DNA from: an uncultured Eubacteriales bacterium
Lineage (GTDB): Bacteria > Bacillota > Clostridia > Oscillospirales > CAG-272
Direction of reading: 5' to 3'
Length of the DNA: 61,658 bases
Assembly: GCA_905201895.1 (NCBI GenBank)
Contig: CAJKPX010000011.1
Span: 1 to 61,658 of the forward strand
Positions 49,973-58,717 of this stretch are shown here, in pieces. The notes under the pieces are model-generated. The model did no database searches, was not told where the DNA came from, and saw nothing but the letters and a program-made list of their open reading frames with translations. A program made the translations under genes and the position numbers. Each line of letters opens with the position of its first letter. The first letter of the stretch is position 1.

Positions 49973-51775
49973 TTATTCGTCGAACGAAAGATCGACGAAA
50001 TGTGCCAGATGGTCGCTCGCCGTGAGTGCGAGCAGATCGTTCAAAACGTGATAGCGCTCGACCTTGACGTTGCCACGAAGCATGATGTGGTCGATCGCAT
50101 TCTCCGCCTTTGCCTGCACCGTGGTGCGGAAGGAGAAGGTATCGTCATCGTCGAGATAGGTGGGTCCCTTGAAGCAGGTTCCCCATTCCGAGCGGTCGTC
50201 GGTGAGCATTCTCGCGTTCGTCAATCCCGCTGCCTTGAGCACCGAGATCGGTTGGTTTACCACCGTGGAGTTGTAGTCACCGCCGTGGATGATCGGGATG
50301 TTCGGGTACTTCTCCAGGATGCGCTCCATTGCCCGAACCGAGGTTTGCGCATCGAGCACGCGGCGCTGATTGGCAAGATCGGGATTGTTTTCCACGCCGT
50401 AGTCGGATGGAAAATGCACGTTGATCACGCCGAAGAGCTCACCCGTTGCACGATGCTTGAACACCGCCCATGCAGAGCCCGAATCGCTGGAGTTGATCTT
50501 GAGGTATCCGCTCTCGATCAGCTCAACGGTGTCCTTATTGTAATAAATGTAGTTTTTCTTGCCCGTGTTGTCAAGTGAGCCGTAATTCGCCTTGAGCCAG
50601 GGGAAAAGCAGCTTGTCGGCAAAAATGTAGGCATCCCAGGACTCCTGCATGCAGAGCACGTCGGGCTTGTAAGCATCGTAAACCGCCTTGGAGTATCCGT
50701 TGCGGTCCCCAAGATAACTGCGCTCGTTGTCGTTGAGCGTACCCCAGATGTTGTGGTACATCACGCGCAGGTCTCCCTTCCGCTCAAGATCGGCGGGGGC
50801 GGCATCGCTGCCCTCGCAGCGGTCGCCTGTTTTGAGTGCCACGGTTGAATTTCCCGTGGCAAGCAGCGTATCCTGAATTTCAAAATACGCCTCGGCATAG
50901 CCGAATTGGGTATCACTCACAATCTCAAGCCCCGCTGCGGTGACCTCGCAAACGAATTTGCCGTTTGGCGCGGTGAGAGTGGAATGCTTGGTTTTGCCCA
51001 CAAGGATCGCGCAATCGCCACTGTATTCATCCTCGGTGATCACGGGAAGCACATAGCCCGTGTAGATACGCAAATGCCGTGCGAGCAGCTTTGCAACGCC
51101 TTTCTCCGCCATATAGTCGGTGGGGATCACGATCTGCAGCTCAGAAATAGGAGTTCCATTGATCGCGAACGAGTCGATCGTAAAATTGATCTTGGTTCTG
51201 ACGGTATCCTCCGGGGAAAATGAGAGGCTTCCGTCCTTGCAGCCCTCAAAGAGCGTGTCGGAGCGCTTGAGAAAGTCATTGATGAAGCGCGAGACTGCAT
51301 TTTCGGTCGCACGATCGGTCAGACCTCCGATCACAAGCTTTTCGCCCTGCACCGTGATCGTGAATTCTCCTGCACGCAGGTTCGCCATTGCAGCCGCCGA
51401 TTCCTCGCGGTTTGTGGTGCCGATCAGAATTTCGTGCGTTGCTGCCGTGGTGCTGTGACCGAGAAAATCATCCTTGCATTTGATGGACGCGCCCGTGTAG
51501 CTGCGAATCGCAGCCTTGAGATCGTTTGCCGCAGAGATAACCGCTTTGGAAGCGTCCTCTGCAAAAACGATCGTGTAGTCGGTTTTGCCGCCCTTAATCA
51601 AGTCAAGAGCCTTGGCGGGCAGCTCTGTTTGCGCCTCGGTGGTATCCTCGGCGGTGCCGTTGGTCGCATCGTCGGTGCCGTTGCCCTCCGTGTTCGGATC
51701 TGACCCGTTGCATCCGACCGCCGCCAGCAGCATTCCAAGCAGGAGCAGACAGGCGAGAACTCGTTTCAAAATCAT
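49973..51775 (-). CDS. lipoprotein with EEP-fold nuclease/phosphatase domain (paralog 1)
   Basis: 600 residues. Lipobox LLAAVGC (Cys22), Thr/Asp-rich linker to about 50, the N-terminal alpha/beta domain (DYTIVFAEDASKAVISAANDL), a second unit around 215-260, and the EEP domain at about 325-600 (MYHNIWGTL, DVLCMQESW, IIHGGDYNST, IDHIMLRG, TASDHLAHFVDLSFDE). It is the same architecture as its neighbour, so a tandem duplication. The substrate may be extracellular DNA, RNA, phospholipid or a phosphosugar. It lies 62 bases after the solute-binding gene, with a strong hairpin in between. Confidence 0.88.
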   Translation of the reverse strand: MILKRVLACLLLLGMLLAAVGCNGSDPNTEGNGTDDATNGTAEDTTEAQTELPAKALDLIKGGKTDYTIVFAEDASKAVISAANDLKAAIRSYTGASIKCKDDFLGHSTTAATHEILIGTTNREESAAAMANLRAGEFTITVQGEKLVIGGLTDRATENAVSRFINDFLKRSDTLFEGCKDGSLSFSPEDTVRTKINFTIDSFAINGTPISELQIVIPTDYMAEKGVAKLLARHLRIYTGYVLPVITEDEYSGDCAILVGKTKHSTLTAPNGKFVCEVTAAGLEIVSDTQFGYAEAYFEIQDTLLATGNSTVALKTGDRCEGSDAAPADLERKGDLRVMYHNIWGTLNDNERSYLGDRNGYSKAVYDAYKPDVLCMQESWDAYIFADKLLFPWLKANYGSLDNTGKKNYIYYNKDTVELIESGYLKINSSDSGSAWAVFKHRATGELFGVINVHFPSDYGVENNPDLANQRRVLDAQTSVRAMERILEKYPNIPIIHGGDYNSTVVNQPISVLKAAGLTNARMLTDDRSEWGTCFKGPTYLDDDDTFSFRTTVQAKAENAIDHIMLRGNVKVERYHVLNDLLALTASDHLAHFVDLSFDE

Positions 51776-51792
51776 AACTCTGATACCCTCAT

Positions 51793-51824
51793 CTCTCCGA
51801 CCTCCCGCGCGGGAGATCGGAGAG
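51793..51824 (-). promoter_or_regulatory. intercistronic hairpin after the solute-binding gene
   Basis: CTCTCCGA.CTCCC and GGGAG.TCGGAGAG pair with a tiny loop; there is no T-run on the minus strand. Such hairpins behind binding-protein genes typically protect the upstream mRNA, giving higher expression of the binding protein than of the genes behind it. Confidence 0.65.
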
Positions 51825-51837
51825 TTTGTTCGATTGC

Positions 51838-53325
51838 TTACTGGTAAACGACGAGCAGATCGTCGAGCTTCTGCTTAGCGGAGCGCAGTGCACCGCTGAG
51901 CGAGGTGTTGAGGCTGGTGCCGCCTGCGGCTGCGGTCTGAGCCGCGCCGAGGAGTCCGAGGCCCTCGTTAACGAATGCGAAGTCGAAGTAGAGCGAATCT
52001 CTTGCGAGGTCGATCATCTTTGCGTCTGCGGGCTCGTCTGCAACGCGGCCCTTGATAACCTGCTCATAGAAGGTCCAAACAACACCGTCCTCAACCGCGA
52101 TGTTCGCGAGTGCGTTCATGGCATTGAGGATTACGGCTGCTCTGTGCATGTTCTCGCAGGAGTTGGGGATCGAGAAGATCGAAACACCGTATGCGGTGGA
52201 GATGTAATCTGCATCGCCATTGAGCTTCGGAGCGGGAAGAATTCCGTAATCGAAGGGCAGGCCGAGCGCCTTCATATCCTTACCGATGAGGAGGCAGGAT
52301 GCGAAGAAGAGTGCGTTCTGCTCCTTGAAGAGCGAGTAGTCGCGTGCACGTGCGGTTGCGCTCGAGTAGTTGACTGCAGGACTGTGGATCAGCGCGGTGA
52401 ATGCATCGCAGGCGTCGATCAGGCGCGTCTTGGATGCGTTGTCGCTGGGGATCGAGATGCCGCCGTCAGCGTTCTTGACTGCGAACTGCATGCCCGACGA
52501 GAACAGGCCCGAACGGAGCGAGTGAACGTCATAGAGAGCGCCCCAGAAGTCGTTGGAGGTGTCATCGTCGTCGAGGTTGTTTGCAACCTGCTCGCAGATG
52601 GCCTTCATCGTTGCGATATCCCATGCACCCTCGTCAACCAGATCGTAAAGCTCAAGCTGATACTGCTCGGCGATCTGCTTGTTGTAGAAGATCACCTCGA
52701 GGTTCTGCAGAGCCTCAAGCGCAGCGTCACCCGAAATCGAGAACTGCTTGCCGTTGATGGTAACGTTTTTGTTCCAGCCCTCGTGCCACCAATAATCATT
52801 GGTGTCGATCTCGCTCATTGCCTGGATGTCGGCAAACTGGCCGTTCTGCTCCAGCGCCCAGAAGTAGTCCCAGCAAACGATGTCATAGTAGTAGGTCGAG
52901 GAGGTTTCCTCGATCTTCTTCTTGAACGAAGCTGCCACGGATTCGCATTCCTCGATCGCGATCTCGACGTTGAAGCGAACTTCGATCTCATCGTTGCGGC
53001 TGAATACCGCTCTCTCTACCGTGTCTGCCGAGTTGCCGTCGGGCATCCAGAGGTAGTAGTAGCGATTCTGACGAACGAGCATGTTCACCTCAGACGGGCC
53101 GGTAGCCGTGCCAAGGTTCTCGTCCTTGAGGGGATCCTGGTAACCGGTTTCACCCCCGGTGGTTTCGTCATCACTGCCGTTGCCATCGGTAGCGTCACCG
53201 TTGGTGTCGGCTTCGGTTGATTCCGCGGTTTTCTTGTCATCGTCGGGGTCGTTTTCAGGTCCGCATGCAACGAACATGGTTACGAACAGCGACAGAGCAA
53301 GAAGCAAGCAAATCAGTTTCTTCAT
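51838..53325 (-). CDS. extracellular solute-binding lipoprotein (ABC type, family 1-like)
   Basis: 495 residues from the ATG after GGAGG; the ORF from 53445 starts with non-signal sequence. Lipobox LFVTMFVAC (Cys21), a low-complexity Asp/Thr/Gly linker (22-60), then a bacterial SBP fold: YYDIVCWDYFWALEQNGQFADI, FYNKQIAEQYQLELYDLVDEGAWDIATMKAICEQV and DYGILPAPKLNGDADYIST. No ABC permease or ATPase gene follows; instead two EEP lipoproteins and two GLUG proteins do. It probably captures a sugar or glycan fragment for a permease encoded elsewhere, or has been recruited as a receptor. Confidence 0.88.
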   Translation of the reverse strand: MKKLICLLLALSLFVTMFVACGPENDPDDDKKTAESTEADTNGDATDGNGSDDETTGGETGYQDPLKDENLGTATGPSEVNMLVRQNRYYYLWMPDGNSADTVERAVFSRNDEIEVRFNVEIAIEECESVAASFKKKIEETSSTYYYDIVCWDYFWALEQNGQFADIQAMSEIDTNDYWWHEGWNKNVTINGKQFSISGDAALEALQNLEVIFYNKQIAEQYQLELYDLVDEGAWDIATMKAICEQVANNLDDDDTSNDFWGALYDVHSLRSGLFSSGMQFAVKNADGGISIPSDNASKTRLIDACDAFTALIHSPAVNYSSATARARDYSLFKEQNALFFASCLLIGKDMKALGLPFDYGILPAPKLNGDADYISTAYGVSIFSIPNSCENMHRAAVILNAMNALANIAVEDGVVWTFYEQVIKGRVADEPADAKMIDLARDSLYFDFAFVNEGLGLLGAAQTAAAGGTSLNTSLSGALRSAKQKLDDLLVVYQ

Positions 53326-53453
53326 GTTTTTTCCTCCTTCAAAGAAAAATTGTTTTCGTATCAGGTCGACGGCAATCGGTGCCGCGAGCCCTGTATCGGT
53401 GTTAAAAAGAGCCTCTTGCGACAACATCAAAAGACTCTTTTTCAACTGCTTAT

Positions 53454-53482
53454 ATTATAACTTACCGAGGGCAAAAAATCAA
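53454..53482 (-). promoter_or_regulatory. promoter of the secreted-protein operon
   Basis: On the minus strand TTGATT and TATAAT are 17 bp apart, about 125 bp upstream of the first gene. Confidence 0.75.
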
Positions 53483-53649
53483 TATCATTTGTTTATATTC
53501 TTTATTTTTGTATGTTTTTCCCAAATTCGGTCTGTTGTATTTTAATAGTTTTCACAATCTACTTTATAACATCAAAAAGCCATCGCACCGCCCGCAGAGC
53601 GCTTGCCCGCAAAACCGCGCCGAAAATTTAAAAAAAGCGAAAAATGCTG

Positions 53650-53678
53650 TTGACTTTGATGCCGTTTTGTGGTATACT
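53650..53678 (+). promoter_or_regulatory. promoter of the SCIFF operon
   Basis: TTGACT (53650-53655) and TATACT (53673-53678), 17-bp spacing. Between 53483 and 53649 I see no gene or clear site. Confidence 0.7.
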
Positions 53679-53715
53679 ATCCGTGATCATGAAAATCTAA
53701 ACGGAGGGTAAAACG

Positions 53716-53868
53716 ATGAAGCATATCAAAACTCTTGAAACCCGCAACCTCTGCGAGAGCGCAAAGAACGGCGGATGCGGCGAATGCCAGACCTCTTGCC
53801 AGTCTGCTTGCAAAACCAGCTGCGGTATTGCAAATCAGCAGTGCGAAAACAAGAAGGAAAGCAAGTAA
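53716..53868 (+). CDS. scfA: SCIFF ranthipeptide precursor (seven cysteines)
   Basis: 50 residues. It starts MKHIKTLETRNL and has the SCIFF core GGCGECQTSCQSACKTSC followed by one more Cys (C43). Canonical SCIFF has six cysteines in about 45 residues. This one has C21, C24, C28, C32, C36 and C43 plus an extra Cys13. In the family, ScfB forms thioether links from Cys to gamma- or alpha-carbons (a ranthipeptide). The ATG follows GGAGGG, and the maturase gene begins 133 bases downstream. Almost universal in Clostridia; implicated in quorum-like control of metabolism. Confidence 0.95.
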   Translation: MKHIKTLETRNLCESAKNGGCGECQTSCQSACKTSCGIANQQCENKKESK

Positions 53869-54001
53869 TTTGCCCAATTGAGGCTCGGGGGTGTCGACCA
53901 AATGCAACGCGCATTGGCGACGCCCCCGTCCATCTTTCATCGGAACCCGAAATCTGTTCCGACAAACTCCGATTTTGAAAAACGTGCGAAAGGAACGCAA
54001 T

Positions 54002-55387
54002 ATGGTACATCAATACAAGCTTGGCGGCATGAATATCGTGCTCGACGTGGCATCGGGCTCGGTGCACGTGGTGGACGAGGTTGCCTACGATATCATCGCG
54101 GCATTTGAAACCGAGACACGCGAGCAGATTCTCTCCAACCTGCGCCTGCGCTATGCGGACAGAGCGGACATCACCGACGCCGATCTCGAGGAATGCTACG
54201 AGCAGGTGGTTTCGCTCCGCGACAGCGGCAGACTCTTTGCCCCCGACACCTTCCGCCCCATGGCGGGAGAGCTCAAGAAAAAAACCGCAGGTGTGATCAA
54301 GGCACTCTGCCTGCACGTGGCACACACCTGCAATCTCAACTGCGCCTACTGCTTTGCAAGTCAGGGCAAATATCACGGCGAGCGCGCGGTGATGAGCCTT
54401 GAGGTTGGCAAGCGTGCTCTCGATTTTCTCGTGGAAAATTCGGGCACGCGCCGCAATCTGGAGGTTGATTTCTTCGGCGGTGAGCCGCTGATGAACTTCG
54501 AGGTGGTCAAGGAGCTGGTTGCCTACGCGCGCTCGATCGAGCACGAAAAGGGCAAGAATTTCCGCTTCACGCTCACCACAAACGGTCTCGGAATTACCGA
54601 TGACGTGATTGAATTTGCCAACCGTGAGTGCGCAAACGTGGTGCTCAGCCTCGACGGCAGACGCGAGGTGCACGATCGCTACCGCGTCGACTACGCCGGC
54701 AACGGAAGCTGGGATCGCATTGTGCCCAAGTTCCAGCGCCTGGTGGAGGCGAGAGGCGGCAAGGGCTACTACATGCGCGGCACCTTTACGCATGCAAATC
54801 CCGATTTTCTCGAGGACATCAAAACGATGCTCGACCTCGGCTTCAATGAGTTGAGCATGGAGCCCGTGGTAACTGCGGCGGGTGACCCCTCCGAGCTGAC
54901 CGAGGAGGACCTTCCCATCGTGCTCGAGCAATACGAAAAGCTCGCAGAGCTGATGATCGAGCGCCGCCGCGCGGGCAAGCCCTTTACCTTCTACCACTAC
55001 ATGATCGACCTCTCGGGAGGTCCCTGCATCTATAAGCGCATCTCGGGCTGCGGCTCGGGAACCGAATATATGGCCGTTACCCCTTGGGGCGATCTCTATC
55101 CCTGCCATCAGTTTGTCGGCGAGGAAAAATTCTGCCTGGGCAATATTTGGGACGGCGTGAAAAACACCGACGTGCAGCAGGAATTTGCCGATTGCAACGT
55201 CTATGCACGCCCCGACTGTGCCGATTGCTGGGCAAAGCTCTATTGCTCGGGCGGCTGTGCCGCAAACGCCTACCACGCAACCGGCTCGGTGCGAGGGGTC
55301 TACAAATACGGCTGCGAGCTCTTCCGCCGTCGCATGGAATGCGCCATCATGGTGGAGGCATCGCGCCTGCTCGATGACGAAGCATGA
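54002..55387 (+). CDS. scfB: SCIFF radical SAM maturase (thioether-forming)
   Basis: 461 residues; the ATG after AAAGGA is used, since the longer form from 53891 lacks a ribosome site. An N-terminal RiPP-recognition/PqqD-like part (1-95) is followed by the radical SAM motif C110-x3-C114-x2-C117 (CNLNCAYC), then the FFGGEPLMN SAM motif, and a C-terminal SPASM domain with many cysteines (CIYKRISGCGSG, YPCHQF, CADCWAKLYCSGGC, YGCELF). It installs thioether bridges in the SCIFF peptide. Its stop overlaps the PLP decarboxylase start. Confidence 0.95.
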   Translation: MVHQYKLGGMNIVLDVASGSVHVVDEVAYDIIAAFETETREQILSNLRLRYADRADITDADLEECYEQVVSLRDSGRLFAPDTFRPMAGELKKKTAGVIKALCLHVAHTCNLNCAYCFASQGKYHGERAVMSLEVGKRALDFLVENSGTRRNLEVDFFGGEPLMNFEVVKELVAYARSIEHEKGKNFRFTLTTNGLGITDDVIEFANRECANVVLSLDGRREVHDRYRVDYAGNGSWDRIVPKFQRLVEARGGKGYYMRGTFTHANPDFLEDIKTMLDLGFNELSMEPVVTAAGDPSELTEEDLPIVLEQYEKLAELMIERRRAGKPFTFYHYMIDLSGGPCIYKRISGCGSGTEYMAVTPWGDLYPCHQFVGEEKFCLGNIWDGVKNTDVQQEFADCNVYARPDCADCWAKLYCSGGCAANAYHATGSVRGVYKYGCELFRRRMECAIMVEASRLLDDEA

Positions 55388-56730
55388 ATACACCCATCTG
55401 TGATTTTGTAAAAGCTTACCGCGAGGAGCAGACGCTCCGCGCACACATGCCGGGCCACAAGGGCATCCCCCTGATCGGCCCCGAGCCGCTTGATATCACC
55501 GAGATTGTGGGGGCGGACAGCCTCTACGAGGCGTGTGGGATCATTCGCGAGAGCGAACGAAACGCCTCGGCGCTCTTTGGATCTGCCGACACCTTTTATT
55601 CCGCCGAGGGCTCCTCGCTCTGTATCCGCGCCATGCTCACCATGCTCGCGCGACACGCAGCCGAACAGCACCTGCCTCCGCTGATCCTCGCCGCACGCAA
55701 CGTGCATAAAACCTTCGTTTCGGCGGTTGGCATGCTCGATCTGCCCGTGGAATGGCTCGAGCCCGAGGAAGGCTCCAATCTTCTCTCCGTCACGCTCACA
55801 CCCGAACGGGTCGAGGCACGCATCCGCGAGCTCTCCCCCACCGCGCTCTACCTCACCTCGCCCGATTACCTCGGACGCATGGCTGATATCGCAGCGATCT
55901 CCGAGATTTGCCACAGGCACGGCGTCCTGCTTCTGGTCGACAACGCGCACGGGGCGTACCTCAAATTTCTGCCCACGTCGGCGCATCCGCTCGACCTCGG
56001 AGCCGATCTGGTATGCGACTCGGCACACAAAACCCTGCCCGCCCTCACGGGTGCGGCATATCTGCACGTGTCACACAGTGCACCGAAAAATATGCGCTAC
56101 CATGCACGCGAGGCACTCTCACTGTTCGGGTCGACCAGCCCCTCCTATCTGATCCTGCAATCGCTCGATGCCACCAACGCCTATCTTGCCGACGGATACA
56201 CGGCAGGTCTTGCCGACGCGGTGGAGCGTTGGGAGCGTGCAAAGGTGCATCTGACCCGACGCGGCTACCGCTTTTTCGGTGACGAGCCGCTCAAATGGAC
56301 GGTTTGCACCAAAGAATACGGCTACTACGGCTACGAATTTTCCGACATGCTCGCCAAATATGGCATCGTGTGTGAGTTTGCCGACCCCGACTTCGCGGTC
56401 CTGATGCTCTCTGCCGATTTTACGCAGAAGGATGTGAACAATCTCGTGCTTGCGATGGAGATCATTCCAAAACGCGAGCCGATCAACGAGGCACCGCCTC
56501 CTCTGCATCTGCCGCGCCGCGCCTGCTCGATCCGAGAGGCTCTGCTCGCGCCGCACATTTACTATGCCTCGTCCGACGCCGCGGGACGCGTGTTCGCCGA
56601 CCTCAACGTCGCCTGCCCTCCCGCAATTCCGATCCTCATCTGTGGTGAGCTCGTGGACGAGCAGGCAATTGCACTCTTTGATTACTACGGTATCGCGTTT
56701 TGCAATACGGTGGACGACCGCTGCCGTTGA
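55384..56730 (+). CDS. PLP-dependent Orn/Lys/Arg decarboxylase family protein
   Basis: 448 residues, the compact Gram-positive form without the N-terminal wing domain. HMPGHKG (20-26) is the family N-motif, LLVDNAHGAYL contains the PLP Asp, and CDSAHKTLPALTG holds the PLP-lysine Lys216. Many such proteins (YaaO-like) next to scfAB or holB/tmk are of unsettled substrate; agmatine, cadaverine or polyamine production is the general expectation. ATGA overlap with scfB suggests co-expression. A good bidirectional terminator follows. Confidence 0.85.
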   Translation: MNTPICDFVKAYREEQTLRAHMPGHKGIPLIGPEPLDITEIVGADSLYEACGIIRESERNASALFGSADTFYSAEGSSLCIRAMLTMLARHAAEQHLPPLILAARNVHKTFVSAVGMLDLPVEWLEPEEGSNLLSVTLTPERVEARIRELSPTALYLTSPDYLGRMADIAAISEICHRHGVLLLVDNAHGAYLKFLPTSAHPLDLGADLVCDSAHKTLPALTGAAYLHVSHSAPKNMRYHAREALSLFGSTSPSYLILQSLDATNAYLADGYTAGLADAVERWERAKVHLTRRGYRFFGDEPLKWTVCTKEYGYYGYEFSDMLAKYGIVCEFADPDFAVLMLSADFTQKDVNNLVLAMEIIPKREPINEAPPPLHLPRRACSIREALLAPHIYYASSDAAGRVFADLNVACPPAIPILICGELVDEQAIALFDYYGIAFCNTVDDRCR

Positions 56731-56789
56731 GCATTCCCCCGCGTGCAGCCTTTCCCTGCCAAATACCACGCGATCCAAACACAAAAAAC

Positions 56790-56826
56790 CCCGCAAAAAC
56801 GCAGATACGTGTTGCGTTTTTGCGGG
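56790..56826. terminator. bidirectional terminator
   Basis: CCCGCAAAAACGCA pairs with TGCGTTTTTGCGGG, with A-runs on one side and T-rich sequence on the other. It separates the convergent decarboxylase and HAD genes. Confidence 0.85.
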
Positions 56827-56903
56827 ATTTCTTTATGACGTATTAAAAAAACAGGCAAAGGCTTTTCATACAGCCGTGCCCCAACAGTCCCTGCAGGCTG
56901 CGG

Positions 56904-57551
56904 TCAGAGCACCTCAAAGGTGGGCACGTAGTGCCGCGCAAGAGTCTGCATGCGCGCGATCTCGTCCTCGGTGTGGGCGTCGAGCACGCCGTAGGTATCG
57001 TAGCCCGCCTTGCCCGCATTCCCGAGCGCGATCAGGCTATCGTCGAAATAATGCACCTGTGAGGGCTCGCATCCGATGCGCTCTGCGACCTCGAAAAAGA
57101 TGCGCGTATCGGACTTGGAAAGCCCGAAATCCTCCACCGACCACACCTGCTCGAACAGATCGTACACCCCGTTTCTTTGCAGGCAGATATCGGTGACGGT
57201 ATGCGGGCTCGCCGTGAGCACGAACAAGCGCGCGCCCTCGCTGTGCAGGCGGCGCAGATAGTCGCCCACGCCTGCCTTGAGGCGGATATTGTTGGAATAT
57301 TCAAACACCAGCTTTTCGGTGATGCGCTCCACGATATGCTCCACGCTGTCGCGAATTCCCATGACGTTGACGTAATATTCTGCGCCCTTGACATAGCCGA
57401 GCGGCGTGAGAATTTTGATCAGATCGTCGCCGTAGGATACGCCCTCCTCGTCGGGAATGCTCAAGATCCCCCTTGTGAAATAGGGCATGGAATCCACCAG
57501 CGTACCATCCAGATCGAACACGTATACGCCTCTTTTCGCTTCTGCCATCAT
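56904..57551 (-). CDS. HAD-superfamily phosphatase (phosphoglycolate phosphatase-like)
   Basis: 215 residues from the ATG seven bases after AAGGAG; a second ATG follows immediately. The longer ORF to 57797 spans the promoter and is not used. Motif I DLDGTLVDS (nucleophile Asp13, Asp15), motif II VLTAS, motif III Lys in GLSKSDTRIF, and YFDDS for motif IV, with a C1 helical cap (about 20-90). Probable small-molecule phosphatase. Confidence 0.88.
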   Translation of the reverse strand: MMAEAKRGVYVFDLDGTLVDSMPYFTRGILSIPDEEGVSYGDDLIKILTPLGYVKGAEYYVNVMGIRDSVEHIVERITEKLVFEYSNNIRLKAGVGDYLRRLHSEGARLFVLTASPHTVTDICLQRNGVYDLFEQVWSVEDFGLSKSDTRIFFEVAERIGCEPSQVHYFDDSLIALGNAGKAGYDTYGVLDAHTEDEIARMQTLARHYVPTFEVL

Positions 57552-57594
57552 CTCAACGCTCCTTGTCTCAAGTTTTTTCATCTTAACGTCCATC

Positions 57595-57623
57595 ATTATA
57601 CCACACATCAAGCGGTTTGTCAA
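57595..57623 (-). promoter_or_regulatory. consensus promoter of the HAD gene
   Basis: On the minus strand TTGACA, 17 bp, TATAAT (-10 at 57595-57600). Confidence 0.8.
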
Positions 57624-57683
57624 TCGGCGCGCCCCATTCTCTGCCGCCCTTCCCCTGCAAAATGAAAAATTATGCGAAAAAGA

Positions 57684-57712
57684 TTGCAAATTGGGGAGAT
57701 GCGTGATATAAT
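57684..57712 (+). promoter_or_regulatory. promoter of the PAP2 gene
   Basis: TTGCAA (57684-57689), 17 bp, TATAAT (57707-57712) with TGA before the -10. Confidence 0.75.
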
Positions 57713-57745
57713 AAGGAAAATCAAACAAGAAAGGACCTACGATGT

Positions 57746-58678
57746 ATGGAGCTTCTTTACTTTTTGGAGAGCCTGCGCAATCCCGTCTTTGACGCATTCT
57801 TCTCGCTGATCACGCGATGCGGCGAGGAAACGATCTTCATGGCGGTTGGCATGATCTTCTTCTGGTGCGTGAGCAAGCATCAGGGCTACTACCTCTTTTG
57901 CGTCGGATTTTTCGGCACGGTGCTCAATCAATTTCTCAAAATGGTCTTTCGCATTCCGCGCCCCTGGGTCAAGGACCCCGAATTCACAATCGTTGGCTCG
58001 GCGAAGGAGGGCGCCACTGGTTATTCCTTCCCCAGCGGACACACCCAGACCTCGGTTGGTCTGTTTGGCGGCATCGCGGTGCAAAATCGAGGGCGAATTC
58101 TGCGTGGCGTGATGATTGCGCTCTGCGTCCTCGTACCGCTCTCGCGGATGTACCTCGGCGTGCACACGCCGCTTGACGTTGGCGTTTCGGTTGCGATCGC
58201 ACTCGCGCTCATCTTCATCGGTGCGCCGATCTTCCGCCGTGCCGAGCGCGATCCGCGCGTGATGTATGCCGTGATGGCGGTTCTGACCGCAATGGTGGTG
58301 GCATTTCTCATTTTCGTGAGCTGCTATGCCTTTCCGCCCGAGGTTTATTCCGAGGCACAGGTGCACAACCTGCAATCGGCACAAAAGAACGCCTACACCC
58401 TGCTCGGCTGCATGATCGGTCTGATCGTGCTCTACACCGTTGAGCGCAAATGGATCAAATTCCCCACCGAGGCGGTTTGGTGGGTGCAAATCATCAAGGT
58501 TGTTGTGGGACTCCTGCTCGTGCTTGCAGTCAAGGAGCTCCTGCGCGCTCCGCTCGACGCACTCTTTGGCGGTCACCTCGTCGCACGCAGCGTGCGCTAT
58601 TTCTGCGTTGTGATCGCGGGCGGCGTTCCCTGGCCGCTCTCCTTCCGTTGGCTTTCCAAAATCGGCAGAAAAACCTGA
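57746..58678 (+). CDS. PAP2-family membrane phosphatase
   Basis: 310 residues with about seven to eight hydrophobic helices. The PAP2 phosphatase signature is complete: KMVFRIPRP (C1; Lys and Arg), SFPSGHTQ (C2; Ser-Gly-His) and SRMYLGVHTPLDV (C3; Arg, His, Asp). Acts at the outer membrane face on undecaprenyl pyrophosphate or a lipid phosphate. The C-terminal 130 residues add further membrane helices not found in the smallest PAP2 proteins. It precedes the DUF5058 operon by about 40 bases and could be its first gene. Confidence 0.9.
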   Translation: MELLYFLESLRNPVFDAFFSLITRCGEETIFMAVGMIFFWCVSKHQGYYLFCVGFFGTVLNQFLKMVFRIPRPWVKDPEFTIVGSAKEGATGYSFPSGHTQTSVGLFGGIAVQNRGRILRGVMIALCVLVPLSRMYLGVHTPLDVGVSVAIALALIFIGAPIFRRAERDPRVMYAVMAVLTAMVVAFLIFVSCYAFPPEVYSEAQVHNLQSAQKNAYTLLGCMIGLIVLYTVERKWIKFPTEAVWWVQIIKVVVGLLLVLAVKELLRAPLDALFGGHLVARSVRYFCVVIAGGVPWPLSFRWLSKIGRKT

Positions 58679-58717
58679 AAAAACCAAAATCAAAACCTGA
58701 AAGGAGCTTTACCTGAC

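Noticed and set aside
53726..55444. 572-codon open frame on the minus strand
   Set aside because: Antisense to the SCIFF peptide and maturase genes.
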